64,000 bases of DNA from Corynebacterium deserti GIMN1.010. Lineage in GTDB: Bacteria > Actinomycetota > Actinomycetes > Mycobacteriales > Mycobacteriaceae. The stretch is taken from contig NZ_CP009220.1 of assembly GCF_001277995.1 (NCBI RefSeq), positions 2,604,001 through 2,668,000 on the forward strand, written 5' to 3'. Below the pieces are notes generated by a model. That model ran no database searches. It had not been told where the DNA came from and worked only from the letters and a program-made list of their open reading frames with translations. A program made the translations under genes and the position numbers. Positions 45,574 through 54,237 of this stretch are shown piece after piece (the stretch's first letter is position 1; every line of letters begins with the position of its first letter).

Positions 45574-45620
45574 GCCAGCAGTATGTCACCTCGTGCTGGC
45601 GGAAACGATTTGAAAGTATA
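45574..45620 (-). promoter_or_regulatory. ECF operon promoter and leader hairpin
   Basis: TATACT (45615-45620, minus) is a good -10; the leader is about 70 bases. GCCAGCA (45574-45580) and TGCTGGC (45594-45600) form a hairpin within it. Too short for common riboswitch classes as I know them, but a small ligand-sensing or attenuation element is possible. Confidence 0.45.
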
Positions 45621-45689
45621 TCGGACTAACGGAAAATTCTTTGCATGCAGAGAAACCTTGAGGGGAGGGAGGCGTCGACAAGCATGCTT

Positions 45690-46508
45690 TTATCTCAGCC
45701 CGAACCCGGCGCGCTCAAGCACGCGCCGCAGGAACTGCCTGTTGGTTTTTGTAATGCTTTTCGACGCCGCCCGGTGCGCCGTCTGCTTCGACCAGAGCTG
45801 GTGCTGGCCGTAGCGGGAATAGTAGGTGTCGAGGGCGTGGTCGTAGGAATCGATAAGTTCGAGGTTTTTCTCGGTGTAAGTGTCCCAGTGCAGGATCGCT
45901 TCCTGAGGCAGGCGAGGCTTAATTCCCGCAGGTTCAGAAGGGTCCGCGTGCCCAATTTCCAGGCCCACGACAGGCACGATCTCAGGTGGAAGGCCCAGCA
46001 ATTTCTGCACGGCTTCTGCATCGTTGCGCACCGAACCCAAATAGAGCGTTCCCAATCCAAGTGACTCCGCAGCAATTGCAGCATTCTGCGCTGCGATTCC
46101 GGCGTCGAGGAAACCCAAGGCGGCCTCGTCAAGATAATCAAGGGCGCCGGTTGGAAGACCTTCCCTTTCAGCAACCGCACTGATTCGGGAATAATCAATC
46201 AACCAAATCAGCACCGCGGGAACCTGCTCAAGGTGCGGAAACATCTGGCGAGTGATCTCCGCAAGGCCTTTCCTTAGCTCAGGATCTTTAACCACGATGA
46301 CAGAAATGACCTGCTTGTTGGAAGAGGTTCCAGCCGATTGTGCGGCGGAAATAATGGTGCGGATGGTGTCATCATCAACCGGTTTATCCAACCACCTGCG
46401 AACTGATCGATGCTGGTGAATGACATCAAGCGTCTCATTCCACTGCGGTGGCGTCCAGGTTGCAGGTTGTCCGTAGCGGGCGGCTAAAAGTTCTTCTGGT
46501 GACGGCAT
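45690..46508 (-). CDS. Nitroreductase-family flavoprotein
   Basis: 272 residues: FMN-binding HRSVRRWLDKPVDDDTIRTI, SAGTSSNKQVISVIVV, GLGTLYLGSVRND and closing KPRLPQEAILHWDTY, like NfsA/FRP type NAD(P)H oxidoreductases. Start at MPSPEELL (46508), with AGAAAGAAG in front. 66 bases after iunH on the same strand, so perhaps co-transcribed. Confidence 0.85.
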   Translation of the reverse strand: MPSPEELLAARYGQPATWTPPQWNETLDVIHQHRSVRRWLDKPVDDDTIRTIISAAQSAGTSSNKQVISVIVVKDPELRKGLAEITRQMFPHLEQVPAVLIWLIDYSRISAVAEREGLPTGALDYLDEAALGFLDAGIAAQNAAIAAESLGLGTLYLGSVRNDAEAVQKLLGLPPEIVPVVGLEIGHADPSEPAGIKPRLPQEAILHWDTYTEKNLELIDSYDHALDTYYSRYGQHQLWSKQTAHRAASKSITKTNRQFLRRVLERAGFGLR

Positions 46509-46574
46509 GGGCTTCTTTCTCTCGCTGTTGTTTGCCAGATTAAGCGAGTTGCCCTGCATCAGCACCGGATTATT

Positions 46575-47480
46575 TCATTCCACTGCTCTTAGAAGTTCCG
46601 CGTGGGCGGCCTCAATGTCTGCGGTTTCCACAAGGAATGCGTTAGCTGGCTTGCCCCAATGTCCGCGAATATCTGCAACAGTGGTGCCACGCATCAAGGG
46701 CGAATCAGCCTCCACGTCCACGGTTACTTCTCGGCCTGAAAATGGGATCTTGTCCAAGGCAATCATGCAGGTCAGCAGGTCATGGATCTGAGCGAGGTAG
46801 CCTTCGCCCTGTGCTTGATGAAATTCAAAGTAAAAGCGCAGTATCTCAGGTAAATGCTCTGCGATGGGTTGAGTGCCTAGGGCGTTGATAAGCGAAGAGA
46901 GGCTGTCCGGGTTCAGCGTAAACTGCTCGGTCACGCCCAAGGAACACACCGTAATGGGCTTTTGGGCTGCCGCGAATGCTTCTTTAGCTCCGTGTGGATC
47001 AACCCAGGTATTCCATTCTGCCGTTGGAGTGGTGTTGCCTGGATAAAGGTAGGTGCCACCCATCAGCGTGACGTTTTCCACTGGCCCGAATTGCGCAAGG
47101 TTGGTGGCGGGCCCGGTGACAATCAGCTTAGTTTCTGGGTTACTGAGGTGTTCTTTCCACAGCTGCTTCCAGTCGCCCTCTGGAATTTCGATGTGACCTG
47201 GGTTTATATAACCAAGACCATGGTCGCCGTGTGTTTCTGGAGTAGTCAATAGCGGCACATGCTTTGGTTCAGATTGTCCTGCGAGGACCGGAATGTCAGT
47301 TAATCCACACTGATCCAACACCCACCTGGTATTGATGGCGGTTTGTTTCACATCAACATTTCCTGCGGTGGTAGTTGCTCCAAGAAGTTGGATTTCACCA
47401 CGTTTGTGCAAAGCAGCCAGGTAGATCAGGGCGAGGGCGTCGTCGATGCCGGTGTCGCAGTCGATGAGAACAGGAATCAT
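46575..47480 (-). CDS. iunH: Inosine/uridine-preferring nucleoside hydrolase
   Basis: 301 residues: the Ca2+-binding IPVLIDCDTGIDDALALIYL, TTTAGNVDV, and VTLMGGTYLYPGNTTP followed by AEWNTWVDPHGAKEAF. Hydrolyses the N-glycosidic bond of nucleosides for salvage. First gene of a likely iunH-nitroreductase unit followed by the ECF transporter genes. Confidence 0.9.
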   Translation of the reverse strand: MIPVLIDCDTGIDDALALIYLAALHKRGEIQLLGATTTAGNVDVKQTAINTRWVLDQCGLTDIPVLAGQSEPKHVPLLTTPETHGDHGLGYINPGHIEIPEGDWKQLWKEHLSNPETKLIVTGPATNLAQFGPVENVTLMGGTYLYPGNTTPTAEWNTWVDPHGAKEAFAAAQKPITVCSLGVTEQFTLNPDSLSSLINALGTQPIAEHLPEILRFYFEFHQAQGEGYLAQIHDLLTCMIALDKIPFSGREVTVDVEADSPLMRGTTVADIRGHWGKPANAFLVETADIEAAHAELLRAVE

Positions 47481-48022
47481 GTCTCACGAGCTTAGTGTTT
47501 TCTGGTTTTGGGGTTGGGGTCTAGTGCTGGATAGGCTCCTTGGTGGGCTAACTGCCACAGCAGCCCATAAGGGGGAAAGAATGTGCGAAAATCCGTCTCC
47601 AACAAGAGGGAAACCAGGGACGAGAAGCTGACCAGCAACCTTTCAGGTTTCACTTCTGCCCCACTGACCACAATATGGGCACCCCCTAGATTCGTCTCTA
47701 AGCGCCCGAACGAACCCCTTTTATACTTAGAGCCATACTGGGAACCCGGCCCCTTAAATCGCCTTCCACCCCTGATATGTAAGCCTCAAATCCCTAATTC
47801 AACGAGACTTCATCGATATCGCTTGAGCCGAATTGCCAGCAAGGGGATGCAACTCTACCTGCTCTGCGACTCAAGAATTACCATTTAATACACTGCTATC
47901 CATCAAACCAAGCTCATCACAGCCTTGCTTCGCAAACTCAGGATTTCCGAAAATACGAGCAACAGGAACAACTCCAACTACTGATTAGCGTTCTCATATG
48001 CATCCCCTGCGCAGGAGAGGCC
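47481..48022. other. Left part of accessory island, no confident gene
   Basis: About 540 bases. A 101-codon plus-strand frame at 47583-47888 has Arg/Pro-rich unconvincing sequence and I do not accept it. The XRE-like frame at 48023 can be read back through this region without stop for some distance but without a start codon, which suggests the beginning of that gene was lost here. Confidence 0.4.
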
Positions 48023-48214
48023 CGTAAGCAGGCGAAACTCTCCCAGGAGGAAGTGGCTCATCTCTCCGGTTTACACCGGACCTATATCAGCCTGGTCGAA
48101 CGCGGGGGACGTAATATCAGCGTGCTGAACTTGCTCTCTATTACAGGAGTGCTAGGGGTGGATGTGGGTGATATCGTCACGGGGCTGATCCGGGAGCCAC
48201 AGATTAAACCTTGA
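48023..48214 (+). pseudogene. XRE-family (Cro/C1) regulator, N-terminally truncated
   Basis: 63 codons read RKQAKLSQEEVAHLSGLHRT then YISLVERGGRNISVLNLLSI, ending LGVDVGDIVTGLIREPQIKP. This is a complete HTH_3 core very close to the controller-type regulators of restriction-modification loci (AGLHRTYISxVERGxRNIS). Upstream codons are not protein-like and no start codon or ribosome site exists in frame, so the gene is broken at its 5' end. Confidence 0.75.
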
Positions 48215-48347
48215 GGAAAGGGTATCAGTGGTTTATTTTTCGATATAGGACAAAGAGCATTGCTAAACAAATTCCTTAATCTTTAGGGAAGATAAGTCTC
48301 TGTATCGTCATTATTCTGCTATTGGATTTGTGCTATATGAAAATTTT

Positions 48348-49193
48348 TTAACCATGAGTCCCTTGCATGTTCAAAAAATCAGCAGAATCGTATAGTTCCC
48401 GTATTCGTCCTTCATGTAGAAATTTTTCTACAGTTGCACGATATTCATCATGCATTTTCCACAACCTATCCATAAAATCGGGGAAATCGTTCCGAGAGTA
48501 AATCTGACTGGAGGGTTGAGTAGCAAAATTGTTAATGGGGCTTTGTCCCGAATCAAAATAAAAAATAACACCATAGGGACCTTCGTGAAAAAGACCGATG
48601 ACATTACTTGGTGGTTGGTTAGGTTCTTCAGGAACCGCATAATGAAACTTTACAGTTGGATAGTCGAACCGTCCTGCAGCTAGCTCGATTACGTCTAGCC
48701 ATGCATAATCCTCAACTAAAAATAGTGAGAATGAAGGCGACATAGAGTGATCCAATAAAAATTTCCTAATGGGAGAGGGTACTTTTTTACCTTTATTAAT
48801 GAGTCTGCACCCGATTTGCTTCGCATAATAACGAGTTAATGCAGGGCCATTAACCCTTAGACCGGGGTAATTTTTACTCCAACTGAATGTTTGTTTATTC
48901 CTGAGAAAATTGGGGTTACTAATCCCGTATCTGACGAATTCTAAGTAAGCTTTATCCTATTTTTGAGACTTAGCGCCATTGCATTGCGAGCAGAGGATCT
49001 TCTCAAATTTCACTGCGGGGGATTTTGATCCCCGCACAATAGTAGGACGCTCTGAACGGGGAGTCTGAACGGTTAAGCCGCCGCCTTGATGGTCCATTAG
49101 ATCAAGACGCGCTTTAAGCACCATATGTTCTCGTGTGGTTGCTGGATGGACAGCACAAATCCAACAAAGCTCTAAATTAATCTCTGACACCAT
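48348..49193 (-). pseudogene. HNH-type protein gene interrupted by an in-frame amber codon
   Basis: ATG at 49193 behind AGGAG. The first 78 residues have an HNH zinc-knuckle frame: CWIC (10-13), TREHMV (Glu22-His23) and LCSQCNGAKSQ (Cys68, Cys71, Asn72). A TAG follows at codon 79 (48957-48959). The frame then stays open for another 203 codons (DKAYLEFVRYGISNPNF onward) to 48348, with sensible protein sequence throughout. The two open frames usually called here are thus one gene of 281 sense codons plus one stop. Either recently inactivated or made as a short product. The C-terminal part matches no family I know. Confidence 0.78.
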
Positions 49194-49433
49194 TCGGGTT
49201 ACTCCTATAACAATCTCGCAGGATCGATCGGGCGATCCGATCTAATTACTGAAGAAACCCGCCAGAAATTTGGTTATCTAATAAAGAAGAACAACGGTAC
49301 GCCCAGATAAGACTGAGAAGCTAGGTCCTAAGGATCATCTCGAATTTCTACATCCTCATGGTTTTGCATAACTAGGACTAGTTGTAAACAAATTGTGCGT
49401 GTACTTGTCCAGGCAATTAGCTAGTATCTGTTT

Positions 49434-51110
49434 ATGGTTGACTCATCAACACCAGGTAATTTTAAGCTAGTTCTAGTACCTAATCCTGATGCACCCCGTG
49501 AACTGCAGATCATTGGTGAACAGTATTGGGAGCATAATGGTTTACATCCTATTTATGGCACTATTCACTGGAATCGAAAGGCCTCTGAGATAGACCACAC
49601 ATCGTGGGCGAACTCTCTTTATCACGCCGCAGCTGCTGGGGTCTCAGTCTCCCTTCCCAAATACTCCTGCATGCAATGCCAGGGAGATCTCACCCTTAGC
49701 TCACGTGCGGGTCTAGAGACAGTCGCTAAAGGTGAGAAAGTAAAATGCCGAGACTGCACTCCTAATCTTAATAAATATGTTGAAAAAGTTCTCCATCCCC
49801 ACAATCAGGCCAACCAGCGAAAAAACGCAGAGCGAAAACGAGAACAAGAACTACAACGAGAAGCTGCTGAAGAACTAGAAACCGCACGTAAAAGAGCCAT
49901 CGAGTTCCGATATCCTTCGGAAACGGCCAATGATGGGGGTTATGTACTTGCACATGCATCAATAAAAGCAAAGTTGGGAGCCCTGACAGCTCTTCACGTA
50001 ACAAGCGCAGAAGAGGGGTTGATCCAATCATTTAAATTCAGTGATGAGTCAATAGCCTCTGATTCTCGGTTGTTTCATGAGCTATTTGTTGCAGCGTGGC
50101 ATGCTGACCTCCTCTTGATTCATCCCTCGACATCGCCTGATGCTTTTATATGGGATGAGCAGGATCCGGCCAAGCTCGGTGATGAGGTTTATTTAGAGCG
50201 AGCTCGTTTTATAGTTCCGGGCGACGGGGCGCTGGGTGCTCGTCGTGAGCTCTTCATTCAAGAATTACGGGAGCAGCTTCGGGTTGAATCATTGTTATCG
50301 GAGGATCGGAAAGAGCTGCAGAGACTGCTTCATCGATTGATGATTAAAGAAACGGTCCGCTACTTAATATTTTGTTTTAGCCTGCACCATTTACCTGCTC
50401 CTGCGGACCACCACCTGGAACGTTTGCAGTCGTACCTTGAAAAAGCGGTGGAGAAAACTTCCCTCGGTATCCTTTTCCGGATTGCTTGGACAGCTGCCAG
50501 AGATGCAATCTCTGCATCCACAAGGCATCCTATGAGCAAAGATAGTGTTGCGGCCCATGGGGTCAACAAGGTGGTTCATTACATTGAACGGATTATCAAA
50601 GATCCAGAGGAATTTGACACCCCTCACAATGAAGATACTCGCTTGCCACTTAGTGAGGCCACTAGAATTATTTTCAACCTTATCCTAGAGCTTCCCCCCA
50701 TGACCGCCTCTCCAAAGGAGATCGCTGAGATTCTTGCCGGAGCCTCTGATGAAGAACTTCTACGCAACTGCGACAATCTGTTTGCTAAGCGGAAAGAACT
50801 CTTAGCGTGGCTGGAAAAAGATAGCACATGGTCACCGCAACAGTTCCGTAGCGCTTTGGAATCAGTCTCAGCAAGTGATTACGAAGTTTGTATCGCTGGC
50901 TGTGCTCACGAGGGTGGGCCTAGCGTGGCTACCCGAACGTTGAAGTTTTATGATCGATTTATTTTTGAAGGGAATGAAAAACTACTAGCACTCCTTGCAG
51001 CTGAGGCCACTGATATCGGTAATAGCAACTCTTGGGGGAGTCGAGCCGGAGATTTCGTACTGGCTGAGGTGGTGGAGCAGTTAAAAAGAACCCAAAGGAG
51101 CAAGCCCTAA
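49434..51110 (+). CDS. Unknown 558-residue protein with zinc ribbon and coiled coil
   Basis: 558 residues, not recognised. Residues 1-75 are mixed with HTSWANSLYHAAAAGVSVSL; a four-Cys zinc ribbon follows (Cys79/Cys82 and Cys105/Cys108); residues about 115-160 are a strong basic/acidic coiled coil (QRKNAERKREQELQREAAEE); the rest is mainly helical with no transmembrane segment and no catalytic motif I can name. No ribosome site, start by ATG after a 240-base AT-rich spacer. It sits in an island with regulator, HNH and recombinase remnants, so phage- or plasmid-related function is plausible but unproven. Confidence 0.75.
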   Translation: MVDSSTPGNFKLVLVPNPDAPRELQIIGEQYWEHNGLHPIYGTIHWNRKASEIDHTSWANSLYHAAAAGVSVSLPKYSCMQCQGDLTLSSRAGLETVAKGEKVKCRDCTPNLNKYVEKVLHPHNQANQRKNAERKREQELQREAAEELETARKRAIEFRYPSETANDGGYVLAHASIKAKLGALTALHVTSAEEGLIQSFKFSDESIASDSRLFHELFVAAWHADLLLIHPSTSPDAFIWDEQDPAKLGDEVYLERARFIVPGDGALGARRELFIQELREQLRVESLLSEDRKELQRLLHRLMIKETVRYLIFCFSLHHLPAPADHHLERLQSYLEKAVEKTSLGILFRIAWTAARDAISASTRHPMSKDSVAAHGVNKVVHYIERIIKDPEEFDTPHNEDTRLPLSEATRIIFNLILELPPMTASPKEIAEILAGASDEELLRNCDNLFAKRKELLAWLEKDSTWSPQQFRSALESVSASDYEVCIAGCAHEGGPSVATRTLKFYDRFIFEGNEKLLALLAAEATDIGNSNSWGSRAGDFVLAEVVEQLKRTQRSKP

Positions 51111-51386
51111 CAACCTCGTGACATTAGGCGTGCAGAAAGCAAAAGTAGACCTGCATTTCCGCAACCCCGATTAAGCTAGATGGTTTGAAGTGTAAGTTAT
51201 GGATTCTGCTTCTCCTTACCTGCATTTGGAGATCACTTCATTCATATATATCAAATTTAATACATGTCCGATTGGGGGATGTGTCACAATGTAGTTAGCT
51301 GCCGGTGAGAGGAAATTATATCTCATATTTCCTGTTGAGGTAGCTCCAGGTAAATGCAGAACTTTTAACTCCTCGAGGAGGTCATC

Positions 51387-52373
51387 GTGGGAAGCGAGAA
51401 TTCTCTAGAGCCAGTTTCTAAAAAGAAAAAGTGGAGGGAGCGGAAAAAAGGCTTTTGGAATAATTTAAAGGTCATAATCATCATTCCCGCTGTTGCAGTC
51501 CTTATTGGGATATTTTTTGTACCGGGTCTCGCAGAAATAAATAACCGGAAGGCTATTGAGAAGGCTGATGCAGCCGTAGCCCCAGCAGAAGTTATCTTTC
51601 AGGGTTGGGAAAAATGGGGTTCCCGTTTTCATGAAGAAGAAGTCCCAGTAGATGTCCTCACCAAGGATAAGGATATTCTTTCATCTTCTCCTAACGCGAT
51701 TGGAATGCCGGTTTCTTATTATGGGCAATTTCAATATGACTCAGATGGTGATTGGCATGACGCTAATTTAGCGGCAAAAAGTCAGTTATTCTTTACCCTT
51801 AAGGGGACTACTGAGCGTCCAGCAGTAGTGAAGGAGATCCGCGCTGTAATTGAGAAAACTGAACATTTTTCTCCTGAAACGTTTTATTTTTTAATGCCAC
51901 AAGGAGATTCGCCGCGGACGGAATTCGGTATCGATTTAGGGGGTCCCGACCTAGAGGCTAAGCAGATGAATTATTCAGTTATTACTGATAGAAGGTATTT
52001 ATCGGTTAATGGTTCATCTCTTAGCGCTAATGAAACAACGCAATACAATGTGACTATTTTGGCGCCCCCCGGAAAGAAAATAAGTTTCCATTTGGAATTT
52101 ACCTTCGAGGGGTACTCGAAACCAGTCAGGGTGAATGATAATGGTTCTTCATTGGTAGCAGTGGGTTACCCTACCCAAGCCTCGCCTCCTCTTCATACGT
52201 ATCTGCCAGCTGCACAACTGCCCCCATATACCCATGATCGTCCACCTTTAGAATGCCACTGGCAAGTGGGGTGTCTGTCTCCCGATCCTGAGGATTGCGT
52301 GCCGACTCAGGAGCCGGTGGTTTCTGCTGCTTGTCTCAGACTCGAAGTAATGGGTGAATTGCCTTCCTGGTAA
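51387..52373 (+). CDS. Unknown membrane-anchored extracytoplasmic protein
   Basis: 328 residues from the GTG at 51387 behind GAGGAGG. Very basic N-terminus (KKKKWRERKKGFW), one transmembrane helix (VIIIIPAVAVLIGIFFVPGL, residues about 30-50), then a long outside domain rich in beta-like segments. The C-terminal 60 residues hold Pro-rich sequence and four Cys (LECHWQVGC, PEDC, AACL) that may pair as disulfides. Not recognised. Alone on its strand, part of the AT-rich island. Confidence 0.7.
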   Translation: MGSENSLEPVSKKKKWRERKKGFWNNLKVIIIIPAVAVLIGIFFVPGLAEINNRKAIEKADAAVAPAEVIFQGWEKWGSRFHEEEVPVDVLTKDKDILSSSPNAIGMPVSYYGQFQYDSDGDWHDANLAAKSQLFFTLKGTTERPAVVKEIRAVIEKTEHFSPETFYFLMPQGDSPRTEFGIDLGGPDLEAKQMNYSVITDRRYLSVNGSSLSANETTQYNVTILAPPGKKISFHLEFTFEGYSKPVRVNDNGSSLVAVGYPTQASPPLHTYLPAAQLPPYTHDRPPLECHWQVGCLSPDPEDCVPTQEPVVSAACLRLEVMGELPSW

Positions 52374-52423
52374 TTGGAGAGGTTGAAGGCAGATGGAGAT
52401 TATTGGGGTAGCAGGGATAATTC

Positions 52424-52558
52424 CTATAACTCAGGAGCAGATAGCGCCCTATATAAGGTGGCTCTACTAACGCCAAGGTCTTTAGCAATAGTGGTTTTGG
52501 GTTCCCCTGCCTCCACTCGAGCTTGGGCTTGTTCTACTTTAGGACTCTTACTGCTCAG
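52424..52558 (-). pseudogene. C-terminal HTH of a serine recombinase (resolvase/invertase), remnant
   Basis: Minus-strand frame SPKVEQAQARVEAGEPKTTI then AKDLGVSRATLYRALSAPEL and stop. This is the Hin/resolvase C-terminal HTH (IAKDLGVSRATLYRAL is almost canonical). A neighbouring frame just before it gives VTPEQ, the usual preceding motif, so a frameshift lies near 52555. The catalytic domain is missing. It is the only mobile-element trace in the island. Confidence 0.82.
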
Positions 52559-52987
52559 GTGTGACCACCTGAAGAGCTTGCCCCTGTGCCACCGGTGCTA
52601 TACCACCGGTAACAAGAAGCGCTGGAGCAATGACGCCTGCAGCCTTGGAAAAAGTTTCATTCACATGATCCTTTCGTTACTAGTTGATGTGAACAAACTG
52701 ACCCTAGCCTGAAAGCATCATAAGTTCTGTGAATAAAATCGGTATTCATGTATTTTTACCCCCGTTATAGGCATGGTAAACATCACATAAAAAGGTAACT
52801 TTTGGCTACTGACCTTTATACCCATTCAGGATATTTACGTGACTTCGCGAGCCAGGGCCGAAAGCACCTGAAACATGAGGTAATCAAGGTTTTATGGATC
52901 AAGTAGTCCACGAAAAGACCCCTCACTGTGGATGTAATTAGAACAAACCCACTCCAGCATCACCCGCAAAATCAGACCGCCCTTTTT
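52559..52987. other. Right side of accessory island, no gene seen
   Basis: About 430 AT-rich bases between the recombinase remnant and the SPFH operon. A plus-strand frame over 52374-52712 is only the antisense of the recombinase remnant. Nothing else credible. Confidence 0.5.
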
Positions 52988-53024
52988 AATGTGATATCAC
53001 TTTCTGTTAAACTGATATCACATT
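52988..53024 (+). promoter_or_regulatory. Double TGATATCA palindrome upstream of the SPFH operon
   Basis: TGATATCA occurs at 52992-52999 and 53013-53020; centres are exactly 21 bp (two helical turns) apart. The flanks extend this into a larger dyad, AATGTGATATCA (52988-52999) and TGATATCACATT (53013-53024). It lies 40-70 bases before the SPFH start codon. The RHH protein encoded in the operon is a natural candidate to bind here. Confidence 0.7.
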
Positions 53025-53060
53025 CTTTTTCAGCACCCCAGACTTAAAAGGAGCACCACC

Positions 53061-54038
53061 ATGAGCAGCATAGAAGAGCGCACTCCTGGAGCTGTCGCCA
53101 CAGAACCAGTTGGACACGAGGGCGCACGCGTCAGTATTAATGAGAAGAAAGTGTGGTCTTTGGGCGCAGGTCCAGCAGCTTTCGCACTGCTCGCAATGAT
53201 TGTGCTCATGATTGTCAGTGGAGTTTTCTTCGCTCAATCCATCAACACTCTAGAAAATGATGGCGGTGGAGCACTTGCGGTTACGGGACTGGTTGCCAGC
53301 ATCGTCGTTTTCACTGTTGCATTGGTGGTCACCATAACTTCGGTGAAGGTGGTCAGCCCTGGACATACTCTGACTGTGCAGTTCTTTGGACGCTACATCG
53401 GAACTCTGCGTCGGACTGGGTTGTCTTTCGTTCCCCCACTGTCTGTGTCAAAGAAAGTGTCCGTGAGGGTCCGCAACTTTGAAACCAACGAAGCCAAAGT
53501 TAATGATTACAACGGAAACCCCATCAACATTGCAGCGATCATCGTGTGGCAGGTAGCCGATACCGCACAGGCCAGCTTCTCTGTGGAAGATTTCGAAGAG
53601 TTCCTGCACCAGCAGGCCGAGTCCGCATTGCGTCACGTGGCAACCCAGCACCCTTACGACTCCCCAGTTGACGGCCGTGTTTCCTTGCGTGGCGCCACCG
53701 ATGAGGTCAGTGAAGAACTCGCAGATGAGGTGGCACAACGAGCAGCTGTTGCAGGGCTTGAAATCGTCGAAGCCCGCATCTCTTCTTTGAGTTACGCACC
53801 GGAAATTGCACAGGCGATGCTGCAGCGCCAGCAGGCTTCCGCGATTGTTGATGCCCGCGAAAAGATCGTCGAGGGTGCAGTCACCATGGTGGAAACCGCG
53901 CTTGACCAGCTTGAGCAACGTGAAATTGTGGATTTGGATCCAGAGCGACGCGCCGCGATGGTTTCCAACCTGTTGGTTGTGTTGTGTTCCGACACCAATG
54001 CTCAGCCAATCGTCAACGCCGGTAGCCTCTACCAATAA
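53061..54038 (+). CDS. ppmA: SPFH/stomatin-like membrane protein
   Basis: 325 residues; two hydrophobic segments in the N-terminal 90 residues ([20 protein letters not shown] and [20 protein letters not shown]), then an SPFH domain ([54 protein letters not shown]) and a helical tail ([20 protein letters not shown]). Corynebacterial homologues have been called putative membrane proteases (ppmA), but no protease motif is visible; membrane scaffolding is likelier. Strong AAAAGGAG ribosome site. First gene of an operon with an RHH regulator and tag. Confidence 0.88.
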   Translation: MSSIEERTPGAVATEPVGHEGARVSINEKKVWSLGAGPAAFALLAMIVLMIVSGVFFAQSINTLENDGGGALAVTGLVASIVVFTVALVVTITSVKVVSPGHTLTVQFFGRYIGTLRRTGLSFVPPLSVSKKVSVRVRNFETNEAKVNDYNGNPINIAAIIVWQVADTAQASFSVEDFEEFLHQQAESALRHVATQHPYDSPVDGRVSLRGATDEVSEELADEVAQRAAVAGLEIVEARISSLSYAPEIAQAMLQRQQASAIVDAREKIVEGAVTMVETALDQLEQREIVDLDPERRAAMVSNLLVVLCSDTNAQPIVNAGSLYQ

Positions 54039-54042
54039 GACA

Positions 54043-54237
54043 ATGGCCCGAAAACAGGTGCCGCTGCGCCTTGATCCGGCAGTCTACGACGCAATCGCGA
54101 AGTGGGCTGCCGATGAAGCTCGCAGCACTAATGCACAAATTGAAATGATGCTCCGGGAACAATTGCGCAAGGCGGGTCGGTTGCCTAAAAATATTGGGGA
54201 CATCCCGAAACCCGGCCGCCCCAAGGAGAATCTATGA
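54043..54237 (+). CDS. Ribbon-helix-helix (Arc-type) DNA-binding protein
   Basis: 64 residues: MARKQVPLRLDPAVYDAIAK as the ribbon and first helix, then ARSTNAQIEMMLREQLRKAG as the second helix, the typical RHH arrangement. The basic C-terminal tail ends KPGRPKENL. It begins 4 bases after the SPFH stop and its stop overlaps the tag start (ATGA). RHH dimers bind short palindromes pairwise; the double TGATATCA site upstream of the operon fits autoregulation. Confidence 0.85.
   Translation: MARKQVPLRLDPAVYDAIAKWAADEARSTNAQIEMMLREQLRKAGRLPKNIGDIPKPGRPKENL

Noticed and set aside
47583..47888. 101-codon frame at the left of the island
   Set aside because: Arg/Pro/Ser-rich composition, no ribosome site and no domain; unlikely to be a gene.
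48082..48270. 62-codon minus-strand frame
   Set aside because: Antisense of the XRE regulator core.
52374..52712. 112-codon plus-strand frame after the membrane protein
   Set aside because: It is the antisense of the recombinase HTH remnant, which has a clear family match.
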